Notes under the pieces: generated by a model
Seen by the model: only the letters and a program-made list of their open reading frames with translations
The model's database searches: none
What the model was told of the DNA's origin: nothing
Shown here: one piece after another, positions 17,041-26,348 of the stretch
Layout of the letters: the number at the start of each line of letters is the position of its first letter
How positions within the stretch are numbered: position 1 is the first letter of the stretch
Source: Brenneria goodwinii
GTDB taxonomy: Bacteria; Pseudomonadota; Gammaproteobacteria; Enterobacterales; Enterobacteriaceae
Length of the DNA stretch: 64,000 nucleotides
Assembly (NCBI RefSeq): GCF_002291445.1
Contig: NZ_CP014137.1
Coordinates: 2,604,001 to 2,668,000, forward strand
Direction of reading: 5' to 3'
Translations under genes and position numbers: made by a program

Positions 17041-17071
17041 CGCGCATCGAACCGGCATGGCTCGATGCGCG
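17041..17071 (+). terminator. Intercistronic hairpin between binding protein and ATPase genes
   Basis: CGCGCATCGA (17041-17050) pairs with TCGATGCGCG (17062-17071) around an 11-nt loop. No U-run follows, so it more likely protects the upstream mRNA than ends transcription. Confidence 0.6.
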
Positions 17072-17163
17072 TAATGAAAGCGCATGAGATGACCATGACT
17101 GCGCGTCTCAGCACCACATTTAATCAAACCCGACCCCAGGGTATTTCGCATTTGGGATAGACA

Positions 17164-18285
17164 ATGAGTCATGACCACCACTTTCGTACCGTCGTGTCGC
17201 TTGACAAGGCCGTTAAATATTACCAAACCCCTGAAGGCAATAGCGTCAAGGCACTGGACGACCTCTCTTTTTCGGTAAAAGACAATGAGTTCGTCACACT
17301 GCTTGGCCCATCCGGATGCGGCAAAACCACGCTACTCAGGATCATTAGCGGGTTCGAGCAGTTGGATGCCGGAGAATTATTGATCTTAGGGAAAAAAATG
17401 AACCACATACCGCCGCATTTACGGCCGGTGAACACCGTGTTTCAAAGCTACGCCCTATTTCCCCATATGAGCGTGGCGGATAATGTCGGTTACGGCCTGG
17501 ATATTCGCGGCGTATTGCGTGAGGAGCGCAACCGCCGCGTGGCGGAAACGCTGGAAATGGTGGGAATGCTGAATATGGAAAAACGCCGCCCAGCTCAGCT
17601 CTCCGGCGGTCAGCAGCAACGCGTCGCGCTGGCGCGCGCCATTATTAATCATCCGACGCTGTTGCTGCTGGACGAACCGCTCTCCGCGCTGGATCGCAAT
17701 CTGCGCAAAAGTATGCAGCTCGAACTTAAACGCCTGCAGTCCGAACTCGGTATCTCGTTTATTTTCGTCACCCACGATCAGGACGAAGCCCTGACCATGT
17801 CCGATCGCATCATCGTGTTGAATGGCGGCAAGATACAGCAGAACGATAAGCCGGCGGCGATTTACCATACGCCGACCAACCCTTTTGTGGCCGGCTTTAT
17901 CGGCGAAGGCAATATGATTGCCGCAGAGGTCAGGCAAAAAATGGCCGGAACAGTATTGCTAGCCAGTGAAACGGGAGGATCCTGGCTGGCGAGCGACCGT
18001 CAACCTTGTCAGGAGGGGGAGCGGTTATGGCTGTTATTGCGACCTCAGCATTTCCACCTGGTAAAACCGAATGACGACCAGACTCGCTATGCCGAAGTCC
18101 GTGGCGTTATCAGTCAGGTGATTTTTATGGGAACCGATATCGAGGTCATTCTGCATTCCGCGCAGGGAGACATCATTAAGGCGTTGATTCATCTGACCGA
18201 TTCCGCACGCCAAGACGATCTGTCGCCGGGAAATGCCATCACGCTTTGGTATGCCGTTACCGCTTGTCATCTGTTGCCGCGCTGA
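17164..18285 (+). CDS. Polyamine-type ABC transporter ATP-binding protein (PotA-like)
   Basis: 373 residues. Nucleotide-binding domain with Walker A GPSGCGKTT (~residues 45-53), signature LSGGQQQRVALARA, Walker B LLLLDEPLSALD and the H-loop THDQDEA, followed by a C-terminal TOBE-type regulatory domain (~280-373). Drives import together with the two permeases that follow. The permease gene starts 8 nt after its stop. Confidence 0.93.
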   Translation: MSHDHHFRTVVSLDKAVKYYQTPEGNSVKALDDLSFSVKDNEFVTLLGPSGCGKTTLLRIISGFEQLDAGELLILGKKMNHIPPHLRPVNTVFQSYALFPHMSVADNVGYGLDIRGVLREERNRRVAETLEMVGMLNMEKRRPAQLSGGQQQRVALARAIINHPTLLLLDEPLSALDRNLRKSMQLELKRLQSELGISFIFVTHDQDEALTMSDRIIVLNGGKIQQNDKPAAIYHTPTNPFVAGFIGEGNMIAAEVRQKMAGTVLLASETGGSWLASDRQPCQEGERLWLLLRPQHFHLVKPNDDQTRYAEVRGVISQVIFMGTDIEVILHSAQGDIIKALIHLTDSARQDDLSPGNAITLWYAVTACHLLPR

Positions 18286-18293
18286 GGGTTCCC

Positions 18294-19214
18294 ATGTCTG
18301 AATGGAAAAAATCTATTCCGCTTATCGGGCTGTTATCGCCAGTGACCCTGCTGTTGGCAATCTGCCTGTTTATTCCGCTGGCGATCATGGTGGTATTCAG
18401 CATACTCACGCCGGGCATGTATGGCGGCGTAGAGTGGAGTTATTACTCTGACAACTATGGCCGCATATTGGGCTGGGCGGACGGAACGCAGGAAGAGTTT
18501 GATATTCTTTATCTGAAAATCATTCTGACGTCCTTTCGTATTGCCTTAATGAGCGTGGTCATTTCTCTGATCATCTGCTATCCGATCGCATTCTGGGTAA
18601 GAAACAAATCGCCCAGGATTCGTAATTTCTTATTATTCCTTATCACCTTGCCTTTTTTTGCCAGCCTGATTGTTCGCCTCTACGCCTGGGTATTGATTCT
18701 GCGCCCGACCGGGTTTCTGAATACCGTGTTGCAAACGATGGGGGTAATCGCCCGGCCGCTGGATCTGATCTATACCGAACAAGCGGTATTAATAGGCATG
18801 GCGTATATCTACATCCCCTTTATGTTTCTTCCGGTTTACGCCAGCGTCGAGCGGCTCGACCATCATTTGATTGAGGCCTCCTATGACCTGGGCGCCAACC
18901 GGGTTAAAACCTTCTTCCGGGTTATCTTTCCGCTGACGCTGCCCGGCGTGATTTCCGGCTCCATCATGGTGTTCATCCCCAGCCTCGGCAATTTTATTGT
19001 GCCCTCGCTGCTGGGGGGCGCAAAGGTGGTGATGATCGGCAGTTTAATCGAACAACAGTTTCTCTCCGCCAGAAACTGGCCGTTTGGCGCCGCGCTGGCC
19101 ATGTTGCTGATGTCGATGGTTTTATTCGCGCTGTTGCTCTATCTGTATCTGAGCAGTCGCTATTCCCATGCCGGCGCCGGCGGAATATCAAGCAGGAGGA
19201 ACGATGAAGAGTAA
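18294..19214 (+). CDS. Polyamine-type ABC permease 1 (PotB-like)
   Basis: 306 residues with about six membrane helices. The EAA loop that docks on the ATPase is visible as EASYDLGANRVKTFFRVIFPLTLPG. Start chosen at the ATG 18294, preceded by GAGGG; a longer in-frame reading runs back into the ATPase gene. It overlaps the next permease by 11 bp. Confidence 0.92.
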   Translation: MSEWKKSIPLIGLLSPVTLLLAICLFIPLAIMVVFSILTPGMYGGVEWSYYSDNYGRILGWADGTQEEFDILYLKIILTSFRIALMSVVISLIICYPIAFWVRNKSPRIRNFLLFLITLPFFASLIVRLYAWVLILRPTGFLNTVLQTMGVIARPLDLIYTEQAVLIGMAYIYIPFMFLPVYASVERLDHHLIEASYDLGANRVKTFFRVIFPLTLPGVISGSIMVFIPSLGNFIVPSLLGGAKVVMIGSLIEQQFLSARNWPFGAALAMLLMSMVLFALLLYLYLSSRYSHAGAGGISSRRNDEE

Positions 19215-20046
19215 TATTGTTTCACGGATAATGGCATGGCTATTTAATTGCTATGGCGTGCTGTTCTTTCTTTTTCTTTATCTTCCCATATTTCTGATTG
19301 CGATTTACTCCTTTAACGCCAATCCCATCAATATGATGATATGGCAGGGATTCAGTTTTGACTGGTATTTATCGCTGTTCGGCATGAGTAATCATCTTGC
19401 AGACAATGCGCTGTATATCGACTCCACCGATCAGGTGCTCAATGCGTTAAAGAACAGTTTAATCATCGCGCTGATCACCACCGTTATTTCGACGATCATC
19501 GGCACCATGACCGCACTGGCGTTAATGCGCTACCGTTTCTATCTCAGAGGGTTCTACCGATTCCTGCTATACATGCCGATGATGATGCCGGATATCATAT
19601 TAGGCATCGCATTGCTGATATTTTTCGTCAACGCGGGTATTCCGTTGGGAAGAACCTCGATTATTCTCGGCCACTGCACCTTTTTGTGCAGCTACGTTTT
19701 TCTGATTGTCAGCGCCCGGCTGGCGGGAATGGATACCCGGCTGGAAGAAGCCTCTTATGATTTGGGCGCAAACAGCTGGGTGACGTTTCGGCGCATTACG
19801 CTACCGATGTTATTACCCAGTATTATTGGTGGCGCGTTATTGGCGTTTATTATTTCCATGGACGATCTGGTTATCACTTATTTTATCTCCGGCGTTGACG
19901 CCACCACCCTTCCCGTTCAGATATACGGCATGATCAGGCGCGGAATAAAGCCTGAAATCAATGTCATCGCCACGCTGTTGATTTTGGTATCGCTGCTAAT
20001 CGCCGCAGCGGGTTTATATCTTAGAAATAGAAATGAAAATAATTAA
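19204..20046 (+). CDS. Polyamine-type ABC permease 2 (PotC-like)
   Basis: 280 residues, about six membrane helices, with an EAA loop EASYDLGANSWVTFRRITLPML. The ATG at 19204 is preceded by AGGAGGAACG, a near-ideal ribosome site lying inside the upstream permease gene. Only nine bases separate it from the peptidase gene, so importer and peptidase form one operon. Confidence 0.92.
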   Translation: MKSNIVSRIMAWLFNCYGVLFFLFLYLPIFLIAIYSFNANPINMMIWQGFSFDWYLSLFGMSNHLADNALYIDSTDQVLNALKNSLIIALITTVISTIIGTMTALALMRYRFYLRGFYRFLLYMPMMMPDIILGIALLIFFVNAGIPLGRTSIILGHCTFLCSYVFLIVSARLAGMDTRLEEASYDLGANSWVTFRRITLPMLLPSIIGGALLAFIISMDDLVITYFISGVDATTLPVQIYGMIRRGIKPEINVIATLLILVSLLIAAAGLYLRNRNENN

Positions 20047-20055
20047 AGGAAAGTC

Positions 20056-21159
20056 ATGATGGCAAAACTCAGAGCCCGCCAATTGGGATTACGGTTTCCC
20101 GGTACGACAGGAAAATATAACGCCATCACCGATGTTGACGGCGTGCTGGTCGGCTATCGCACCCTTGATGCCATCAGCCAGGATGGCAAGCGCATCAAGA
20201 CCGGCGTCACCGCCATCTTGCCCAGAGGATACCAAACGCTACCGCAGCCGGTATGGGCCGGCTACGATGCGTTAAACGGCAATGGCGAAATGACGGGGGT
20301 GCATTGGATAAAGGATGGCGGCTATTTCGTCGGGCCGGTGTGTCTGACCAACACCCACTCTGTCGGCACAGTACATCAGGCGGCCGTCAAATGGATGCTG
20401 ACCCAGTACCGCGATACCTGGGAGGAACACCATATCTGGGCGATGCCGGTGGTGGCTGAAACCTATGATGGCGTGATCAACGACATCAACGGGCTGCATG
20501 TCACCCAGGATGACGCGTTGGCCGCGCTGAACTCGGCACGTTCCGGCACGCCGGAGGAAGGCAACGTGGGCGGCGGCAACGGCATGATTTGCTATGGTTT
20601 CAAGGGCGGAACCGGCACCTCGTCACGCCGTTTTACTATTGAGGATCGCCAATATACGCTGGGTGTTCTGGTGCAGGCCAATTACGGCCAGCAGGATTGG
20701 TTTGAGCTGTTCGGCGTTCCCGTCGGAACATTAATGGAATCGTCGTCGTCCGGGATGCTGCGCGAACGAGGCTCCATCATCGTGGTGCTGGCGACGGATG
20801 CCCCGATGATGCCTCATCAGCTCCAGCGGTTAGCCAGACGGGCGGCGCTGGGGATTGCCAGAAGCGGGAGTCCGGGCGGCAATAATTCCGGCGATATTTT
20901 TCTGGCGTTCAGTACCGCGAATGCCGATGCCCTGCCGCAGACCGCAACGGCGCACCGCTCGTTCCAGTATCTGAATGATGAATATTTTGATGTAGTCTAC
21001 CAGTCGGCGGTAAATTGCACGCACGAAGCGGTTATCAACGCGATGCTTGCCGCCGAAGATGCGCCGATGCAAAAACCCGCGGGGATGTGTAAAGCGATCG
21101 ATCCGCAGGCGCTGTATGAGGTAATTAAACGCATGAATCCCGCCGCGGTCACTCCTTAA
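20056..21159 (+). CDS. P1-family (DmpA/BapA-type) self-processing aminopeptidase
   Basis: 367 residues. Peptidase family S58/P1: an Ntn-like hydrolase that cuts itself into alpha and beta subunits at a Gly-Ser bond. The Gly239-Ser240 pair in RERGSIIVVLATDAPM matches the DmpA cleavage site, making Ser240 the likely nucleophile. Other family segments: ITDVDGVLVGY at the N-terminus, TNTHSVGTVHQAA, GNVGGGNGMICYGFKGGTGTSS. No signal peptide, so cytoplasmic. Known members release N-terminal D- or beta-amino acids from peptides and amides. As last gene of a polyamine-type importer operon it may hydrolyse the imported compound, for example an aminoacylated amine; that link is inference. Confidence 0.88.
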   Translation: MMAKLRARQLGLRFPGTTGKYNAITDVDGVLVGYRTLDAISQDGKRIKTGVTAILPRGYQTLPQPVWAGYDALNGNGEMTGVHWIKDGGYFVGPVCLTNTHSVGTVHQAAVKWMLTQYRDTWEEHHIWAMPVVAETYDGVINDINGLHVTQDDALAALNSARSGTPEEGNVGGGNGMICYGFKGGTGTSSRRFTIEDRQYTLGVLVQANYGQQDWFELFGVPVGTLMESSSSGMLRERGSIIVVLATDAPMMPHQLQRLARRAALGIARSGSPGGNNSGDIFLAFSTANADALPQTATAHRSFQYLNDEYFDVVYQSAVNCTHEAVINAMLAAEDAPMQKPAGMCKAIDPQALYEVIKRMNPAAVTP

Positions 21160-21177
21160 TGGTTCTCTCCCTTTCAG

Positions 21178-21222
21178 CTGTCTCTTAGTCGCATTTTTAT
21201 GCGGACTTAGAGACAGTTTCGT
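21178..21222 (+). terminator. Terminator of the transporter/peptidase operon
   Basis: CTGTCTCT (21178-21185) pairs with AGAGACAG (21209-21216), continued inward by near-complementary TAGTC-GCAT/ATGC-GGACT around a TTTT loop. It follows the peptidase stop by 18 nt. Confidence 0.75.
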
Positions 21223-21322
21223 GCGCCACAATACCGCCATTTTCATGCTATGTCGTAGCACGCGCCCGACTCCGGGGAGAGGCCGTCAATAACGAGGGGC
21301 TACGGCCTGGATGTGTTGTGCG

Positions 21323-22150
21323 TTATTTTTGCAGGCGGTTAATGTGGATGGTCAGGAACATGATCTCATCGGTCGTCAGTTGGCAGTTATAGTTTTTTTC
21401 CACATAGTCATACACTTTCATGGCGCAGGAAAACGCCTGCGGCATCAGCTCCCTGATCCCTTGATAGATGCTGTCGTCGCCATGGCTGACCGTACTGCGG
21501 TTCAGCAACCGTAAGGCAAAGAACTTGAGATGAGTGATAAGGCGATGATAATCCAGCGAGTTTTCATCAAACTGGATATGTAGATCATATTTAAGGATGG
21601 TCAGAATATCTTTAATGATCCCCGCGCTCTGCATGGTGCTGTGCATGTCGCTGTTATTGCGGGCATTGGCTAAATGCAGGGCGATAAATCCCGCTTCATC
21701 TTCCGGCAAATCGATATCCAGCCTTGAGCGAATCAGCGACAGCGCTTCCAGCCCTACCGCATACTCGCTGCTATAGAACTGTTTTATATCCCACAACAGG
21801 GCATTTTTGATGATCTGCCCTTTTTTATGACGCTGCACCGCAAAATTAATGTGATCGCTTAATGCCAGAAAAAGAGTGTCTTGCACGTTCAGTTGCAGTT
21901 TATGCTGCGCCAGCGTAATGATTTGCTGGGTCACCGTCAGATAGGCAACGGGAATTTCCGCCAACAGCTGCGACAAAACGTCGGCCATGTCGTCCGTTTT
22001 CTTGATAAACTGACTTTCGATTCGTTGAGGATCAACGTCATCCCCCTCTTTTTTGCCAAAGCCAATCCCTTTACCAATGGCTACAACTTCCTTGTGATCC
22101 TCCCTCATCAGCAAAACTGCGTTATTACTCAGTATTTTTTTCACTTTCAT
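21323..22150 (-). CDS. BglG/LicT-family transcriptional antiterminator
   Basis: 275 residues. N-terminal CAT RNA-binding domain (about 1-55, KKILSNNAVLL...GKGIGFGKKEGD) followed by two PTS regulation domains (PRD1 ~65-170, PRD2 ~171-275) with conserved histidines in LSDHINFA, FIALHLANAR and LTIHINRLQK. Such proteins bind a RAT hairpin and stop terminator formation when phosphorylated by HPr/dephosphorylated by their EII permease. Its own leader carries such a RAT plus terminator, so it is autoregulated. No PTS permease or beta-glucosidase follows in this window, hence an orphan. ATG 22150 chosen; GTG 22153 is in frame. Confidence 0.9.
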   Translation of the reverse strand: MKVKKILSNNAVLLMREDHKEVVAIGKGIGFGKKEGDDVDPQRIESQFIKKTDDMADVLSQLLAEIPVAYLTVTQQIITLAQHKLQLNVQDTLFLALSDHINFAVQRHKKGQIIKNALLWDIKQFYSSEYAVGLEALSLIRSRLDIDLPEDEAGFIALHLANARNNSDMHSTMQSAGIIKDILTILKYDLHIQFDENSLDYHRLITHLKFFALRLLNRSTVSHGDDSIYQGIRELMPQAFSCAMKVYDYVEKNYNCQLTTDEIMFLTIHINRLQK

Positions 22151-22393
22151 CACGTCATCTCGGCTTGCAGCACGCCCGGTTGCAGGAAAAGGAAGGCCGG
22201 CAGAATCATAGCGCCCTTTCCCTTCTTTATAACGAATTATAATCCGTTATGTTTGATGATCCGCGTATACCCCATACGGATCCGCCGCCAACCGGCCCCG
22301 GTGCTTTTTAGGCGAGCCGTGTTGTGTTCGCCATCAGTCCCATTGGCGTTGCTTACTTCGCTTTTCTTTGCAGGGCGGCTGGGAAATAGGCAC

Positions 22394-22446
22394 AAAAAAA
22401 ACCTGAGACGAGCCATGTCGGTAATAACATGACTCGTCTCAGGTTT
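22394..22446 (-). terminator. Leader terminator of the antiterminator gene
   Basis: A 19-bp stem (arms 22400-22418 and 22427-22445, one mismatch-tolerant) followed on the minus strand by eight U. Its first arm contains the 3' half of the RAT element, so the RAT and the terminator cannot form together, which is the classical BglG/LicT mechanism. Confidence 0.85.
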
Positions 22447-22472
22447 CGCTCAGGTACGACCTAATAACGTCC
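22442..22472 (-). promoter_or_regulatory. RAT (ribonucleic antiterminator) element
   Basis: Minus-strand 31-nt segment beginning GGACGTTATTAGG and ending CCTGAGCGAAACC. It resembles the bgl/lic RAT pattern GGAttGTTAct(G)...CAGGCaAAACC in both halves and folds as a stem with two internal loops. It overlaps the 5' arm of the leader terminator by five bases. Predicted binding site for the CAT domain of the protein encoded downstream. Confidence 0.75.
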
Positions 22473-22474
22473 TT

Positions 22475-22545
22475 ACTGCGGAGTTATATCCGCTAATTAA
22501 GGCTAACTCAAATGCAAACAGAGCAATATGTGATGAACATCACCG
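22475..22545 (-). promoter_or_regulatory. CRP-dependent promoter of the antiterminator gene
   Basis: On the minus strand TTGAGT (-35, 22511-22506) and TATAAC (-10, 22488-22483) are separated by 17 bp. A TGTGA-N6-TCAC site (22529-22544) is centred about 61 bp upstream of the expected start near 22475, the class I CRP position used in lac. The combination points to catabolite-repressed expression. Confidence 0.75.
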
Positions 22546-22620
22546 TTAATCAGTACCCGGTCTTTGCCTTGCAAGTACGACTGGCGTCATCCTCGCCTAC
22601 GGAAATGACGACGTTGGATC

Positions 22621-22657
22621 ATAAAATCAGGGCCGTTAAACGGATTTAACGGCCCTG
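22621..22657 (-). terminator. Terminator of yjbEFGH
   Basis: A perfect 13-bp stem (22628-22640 with 22645-22657, loop CGGA) followed on the minus strand by ATTTTAT, 34 nt after the yjbH stop. Confidence 0.85.
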
Positions 22658-22691
22658 GGGAGAATTACCGCGGTACGTAGGATCGACTTAA

Positions 22692-24824
22692 TCAGTTATC
22701 CGTAACGCCATACAGCGAAGTGCGGCGCTGCAGCATTTGTCCGCCGTCACGCGTTAACGGCACCCAACCGACGGAACCGCGTTTCACGGTTGGCTCGGAG
22801 AGCATCAGATCGAACGGTATGGAGATATAGAAGCCTTTGGTAAAGCTGCCTTCGCCATATTCACTGGAGCTGACGTCTGTTTTCGTGGCAAAGGCGCCGG
22901 CGACAATACCGCTGTCAAAGCGGCGGGACAGATCGAGCGTCACCCCTTTGTCGCCCGCCAGATAACGCCCAACGCTGACCTTCGCCACCGCGCCTTCCAC
23001 GAACGGCAGTTCCCAGTACGCCGTCAAATGGCCGGTCACGACGTCGTAATCCGCCGTCTTCATCATGTTGTCCCAGTCACGCTGTTTGACGTAGTTGACA
23101 TCCATGCCAAGCGCCCAGCTTTGCCCGTAAGGCCGATACAGCACTTCGGAGCCGACGCCGGCGTACATCATTTCCAGATAGCCGCCGTACACCTGGCTAT
23201 ACCAGTCCGGCGCCGGATTATCCATGCGCGTCAACTGTAAATTGGTCAGCATCAGATCGGAAGACGTAACATATTCCCGGATCCGGGTTCTGACTCGCGG
23301 CAATGCCGCGCCATCAGCCGGAGGCGCCGTGTAGTTGAACTTATCGTAGTTATCCAACAGGTTCAGGGATGCCGTTCCGCCGATCGTCCAGTGGTCGCTC
23401 AGGCGATAGTCCACATTGCCCTTCAGCGCGATCTGATACATATAGAATGATTCAGGACCGCCGATGGATTGCGTCAGAGCCGGTTCCAGCGAATAGGAGA
23501 AACGTTGCGGTTCGGTGAGCAACACCTGCTGCCCGCGAATATCCGCCACAGGCTCTGAACGGTGTGTTTGCGGTTCCGGTTGACCCAGCGGCGTCTCCGC
23601 CTGCTGCACCTGCCGGAACGCTTTAGCATCCACTTGGGTGCTGGCGATCGGCATCCGCTGGTTGCGCTTCACAATATGGTATTCATCAACGCCTTCCGGC
23701 ACATGATTAGCCAGTATCGTGGCTGCCCGTTGATTGGCTTCATCGTTATCACGATATTTATCCTGCTGAGCAACCACCGTGACCTGACGTTGGTCGGCAT
23801 AAATATCCGCCCCGTTATACCCGGCTTTGTCATCCAGCTCTTTCGCCACCTGCTGCCAATTCGTCCCTTTTCCGTCATTAACCGGAGCATAAACCGGCGG
23901 AGCGTCATCAAGACGCGCCGGTTTCAGCTTGTTGAAGTTAGTGCGCAGAGTAAAGCCCCACATCAGCGTGTTGCCACGCTGCCAGGACAATGTGGTATCC
24001 AAGAGATCCCCGACGCGGTACACCATACCGAGGTTAAACGGAGAGTCCTGCTTTATTTTTTCACTCCGCCCGCGATCGGCGGCCTCGTTGCTATAATCAT
24101 TCGCGTCATATTCCAGCTTCAGACGCAGCGGATCCCACGGCGTTTGATATTCAACGCCGCCGAATAGCGCCGCCGGTCCGTGGAAGAAGTTCTTGACCTC
24201 AAATTTGCCGGTATCGGTGTTAGCCGTGCGGGTACAGAAACTATCCTTCAAGGAACAGGCCGGGTTTTTGATATTGCCGCTTTCCGCCATATTCCCCCAC
24301 CCCATACCCAGGGTGAAGTCAAAAGGCCCGATACGTTTGCTGGCCACCAGATATTCACTGTCGAATAATCCGGTCCCGGCGATATCACGCAAGCCCAGAG
24401 ACACATCCGGCATCCAGTAGCTTTCCTGCCACAGGCGCGCCTTTAGATCGAATCCCTTATCTTTATAGGTTTGATCGCCGCTGAATCCGGGGTTATTACT
24501 ATAAGGACGAGTTCGGATATCGGTGTAGCGAACGGTGGTTTCCAGCCAGTCTAATAACTGCAACGATACCGAGTAGCGCCGATATTGGTCGTTATCACGA
24601 TAGTTGACGCTGAATTCGCCCGTTTCGGCCATGCGGGCCGTCGGCATTTGCAGCAGCCCGGTGCCGCCGAAATCAGATTGCGATACGCCAGCCGGCTTAT
24701 AGCGGGTATTGGCGTTGGTCACCTCGTTTTCCTGCGTCGCATCCGCCGCTATCGCCTGGGCGCTTAAAATGCTGCCGATCGCCAACGACAGACAGCCCAG
24801 TTTAAAGTTTCTGTTTTTTATCAT
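22692..24824 (-). CDS. yjbH: YjbH outer-membrane polysaccharide-export-associated protein
   Basis: 710 residues with a signal peptide (cut near AIAA, residue ~27). Large beta-rich outer-membrane protein of the YjbH/GfcD family, with SDFGGTGLLQMPTARMAETGEF near the N-terminus and TRDGGQMLQRRTSLYGVTDN-like ending typical for the family. Belongs with YjbEFG to a system involved in extracellular polysaccharide production, probably acting at the outer membrane. Its ATG overlaps the yjbG stop by one base. Confidence 0.88.
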   Translation of the reverse strand: MIKNRNFKLGCLSLAIGSILSAQAIAADATQENEVTNANTRYKPAGVSQSDFGGTGLLQMPTARMAETGEFSVNYRDNDQYRRYSVSLQLLDWLETTVRYTDIRTRPYSNNPGFSGDQTYKDKGFDLKARLWQESYWMPDVSLGLRDIAGTGLFDSEYLVASKRIGPFDFTLGMGWGNMAESGNIKNPACSLKDSFCTRTANTDTGKFEVKNFFHGPAALFGGVEYQTPWDPLRLKLEYDANDYSNEAADRGRSEKIKQDSPFNLGMVYRVGDLLDTTLSWQRGNTLMWGFTLRTNFNKLKPARLDDAPPVYAPVNDGKGTNWQQVAKELDDKAGYNGADIYADQRQVTVVAQQDKYRDNDEANQRAATILANHVPEGVDEYHIVKRNQRMPIASTQVDAKAFRQVQQAETPLGQPEPQTHRSEPVADIRGQQVLLTEPQRFSYSLEPALTQSIGGPESFYMYQIALKGNVDYRLSDHWTIGGTASLNLLDNYDKFNYTAPPADGAALPRVRTRIREYVTSSDLMLTNLQLTRMDNPAPDWYSQVYGGYLEMMYAGVGSEVLYRPYGQSWALGMDVNYVKQRDWDNMMKTADYDVVTGHLTAYWELPFVEGAVAKVSVGRYLAGDKGVTLDLSRRFDSGIVAGAFATKTDVSSSEYGEGSFTKGFYISIPFDLMLSEPTVKRGSVGWVPLTRDGGQMLQRRTSLYGVTDN

Positions 24825-25603
24825 TAGTGTGGGATCCGGTTTGCAAGATAGTCAGCAAGTTGATCGTTTAGCGATGCCATATCATCGGGCAATACCGAAG
24901 GATCAAAACCAATAAACAGCGTTTCGCCAGCGGCGGGCTCAATATGCCGTTGATTCCACAGCGCCAGAGGTACCTTGCGCCATACGCCGTTACCGCCGAT
25001 CAGATAGCCAAAGCTTTTATCGGCCCCCGCCAAAAGACGCCGACCGGAAATATAGCGCTCAACCGACCACCCGGAACGCAAAGCAACCTTGCCCGACGTT
25101 TCCAGTTCGCCGACATCCGCAGAGGTATTAATCAGGCCAATAAGTGAAAAACTATCGGAATACGGCGCGATGTACAGCGCATACTCGCCGACCAACGGCC
25201 GGTTGTTCTGCGGATAAACACGCACACGATCGGGATCGAGATCGGTATGGATTCGGCCGGCAATGTTGATTGGTTCCAGCGTTTTACGCAGCAACCACGC
25301 CGAGATCGCCAAATCGCCATCACCGGAATTACGCCAACGCGTTTCCAGCTCCGCCAGCTTTTCTCTTAGCGTATCGCCCTGCTGATACGCTTTTTGCGTG
25401 GTGGCAAAATCAGATATTAACGCCGCCTGCCAATTTACATTTCCCGGCAACGCGGCCTGTTGGTAGAATTTTTCCAGACGCGTGCCATCATCAAGTTTTA
25501 CAACCGCGATGGTTTGCTGAGGATCTTTCACGGTTAATTGGGCGGCGGTCGCCGACCCGCAAACCAGCAGCAATAAAGTAGCCATACGAGTGAGTGACAA
25601 CAT
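24824..25603 (-). CDS. yjbG: YjbG capsule/EPS-associated periplasmic protein
   Basis: 259 residues with a signal peptide ending near ATAA (residue ~21). Matches YjbG/GfcC proteins: an N-terminal QLTVKDPQQTIAV segment, an alpha-helical arm (about 70-110) and a C-terminal FIGFDPSVLPDD...YLANRIPH region. Paralogue of GfcC of group 4 capsule loci, which are periplasmic helpers of polysaccharide export. Third gene of yjbEFGH, starting 14 nt after the yjbF stop. Confidence 0.85.
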   Translation of the reverse strand: MLSLTRMATLLLLVCGSATAAQLTVKDPQQTIAVVKLDDGTRLEKFYQQAALPGNVNWQAALISDFATTQKAYQQGDTLREKLAELETRWRNSGDGDLAISAWLLRKTLEPINIAGRIHTDLDPDRVRVYPQNNRPLVGEYALYIAPYSDSFSLIGLINTSADVGELETSGKVALRSGWSVERYISGRRLLAGADKSFGYLIGGNGVWRKVPLALWNQRHIEPAAGETLFIGFDPSVLPDDMASLNDQLADYLANRIPH

Positions 25604-25617
25604 TTAAGCTAAGCCCC

Positions 25618-26277
25618 TTATTGTACGTATGGTTTTAAGACGGTGAATTTCACCAGCGCCATATCCGGCCCCATATACTGATGGCTCTGTACAACCTGGC
25701 CATTCGCCGGATCGAGCCAATAGCTATTGGTATAAGTTTCATTCAATGAAGGGACGCTAACCAGCTCATCGAAACGCATCAGTTCACGTGACCGATCCAA
25801 AATCCGCACCGTTTCTCTGCCTCGAGGCTGGAAAACGGAGGTTAAGTCATATCCGCCCCGGAAAACCTGGGACCACTCAACCCGAGTTTGCCATTTCATC
25901 GGCGTAGTGGATTTCAGTAACCCTAAGGTCAGCGGATCCTGTGCAAGATTACTGACGTTGGTAATATCTTCCCCAAACCCCAGCGTTTTGACTAACCGGC
26001 CGTTTTGAGTCACCACCATATTCTTGTCTGCGGCAATCCACTTCAACTGCTGTTGTTCAGCAAATACCAACACGACAAAGGCCTGAGGCGCCTTACCGAC
26101 TTTTAGATAAGCGGAAGCATAGGGAGTGTTTGCAACCTGTTGCGCGGTAACTTGCGTATCATCCTGCCCTAAAAAAGCCAGCTTCGCCGTTTTTCCCAAT
26201 GACTCCATCTTCTGAGAACAACCGATCAGGAGGATGGACAAAATCGGCGCGGCAATCAGCATATTCATTTTTGCCAT
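25618..26277 (-). CDS. yjbF: YjbF lipoprotein
   Basis: About 219 residues. A lipobox LLIGC follows a short charged and hydrophobic leader; the mature part has TPYASAYLKVGKAPQAFVVLVFAE and SQVFRGGYDLTSVF, matching YjbF/GfcB. Probably an outer-membrane lipoprotein of the YjbEFGH polysaccharide system. The start is uncertain: ATG 26277 gives the most typical signal peptide, but in-frame ATG 26295 and GTG 26313 are possible and none has a good ribosome site, which may mean coupling to yjbE is loose. Confidence 0.83.
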   Translation of the reverse strand: MAKMNMLIAAPILSILLIGCSQKMESLGKTAKLAFLGQDDTQVTAQQVANTPYASAYLKVGKAPQAFVVLVFAEQQQLKWIAADKNMVVTQNGRLVKTLGFGEDITNVSNLAQDPLTLGLLKSTTPMKWQTRVEWSQVFRGGYDLTSVFQPRGRETVRILDRSRELMRFDELVSVPSLNETYTNSYWLDPANGQVVQSHQYMGPDMALVKFTVLKPYVQ

Positions 26278-26348
26278 TCGTTTTACTGTCGTCATTTGTT
26301 TTATTTTTATCACTGAATGGATTCTCGCTGAACAGCGTAGTAATCAGG

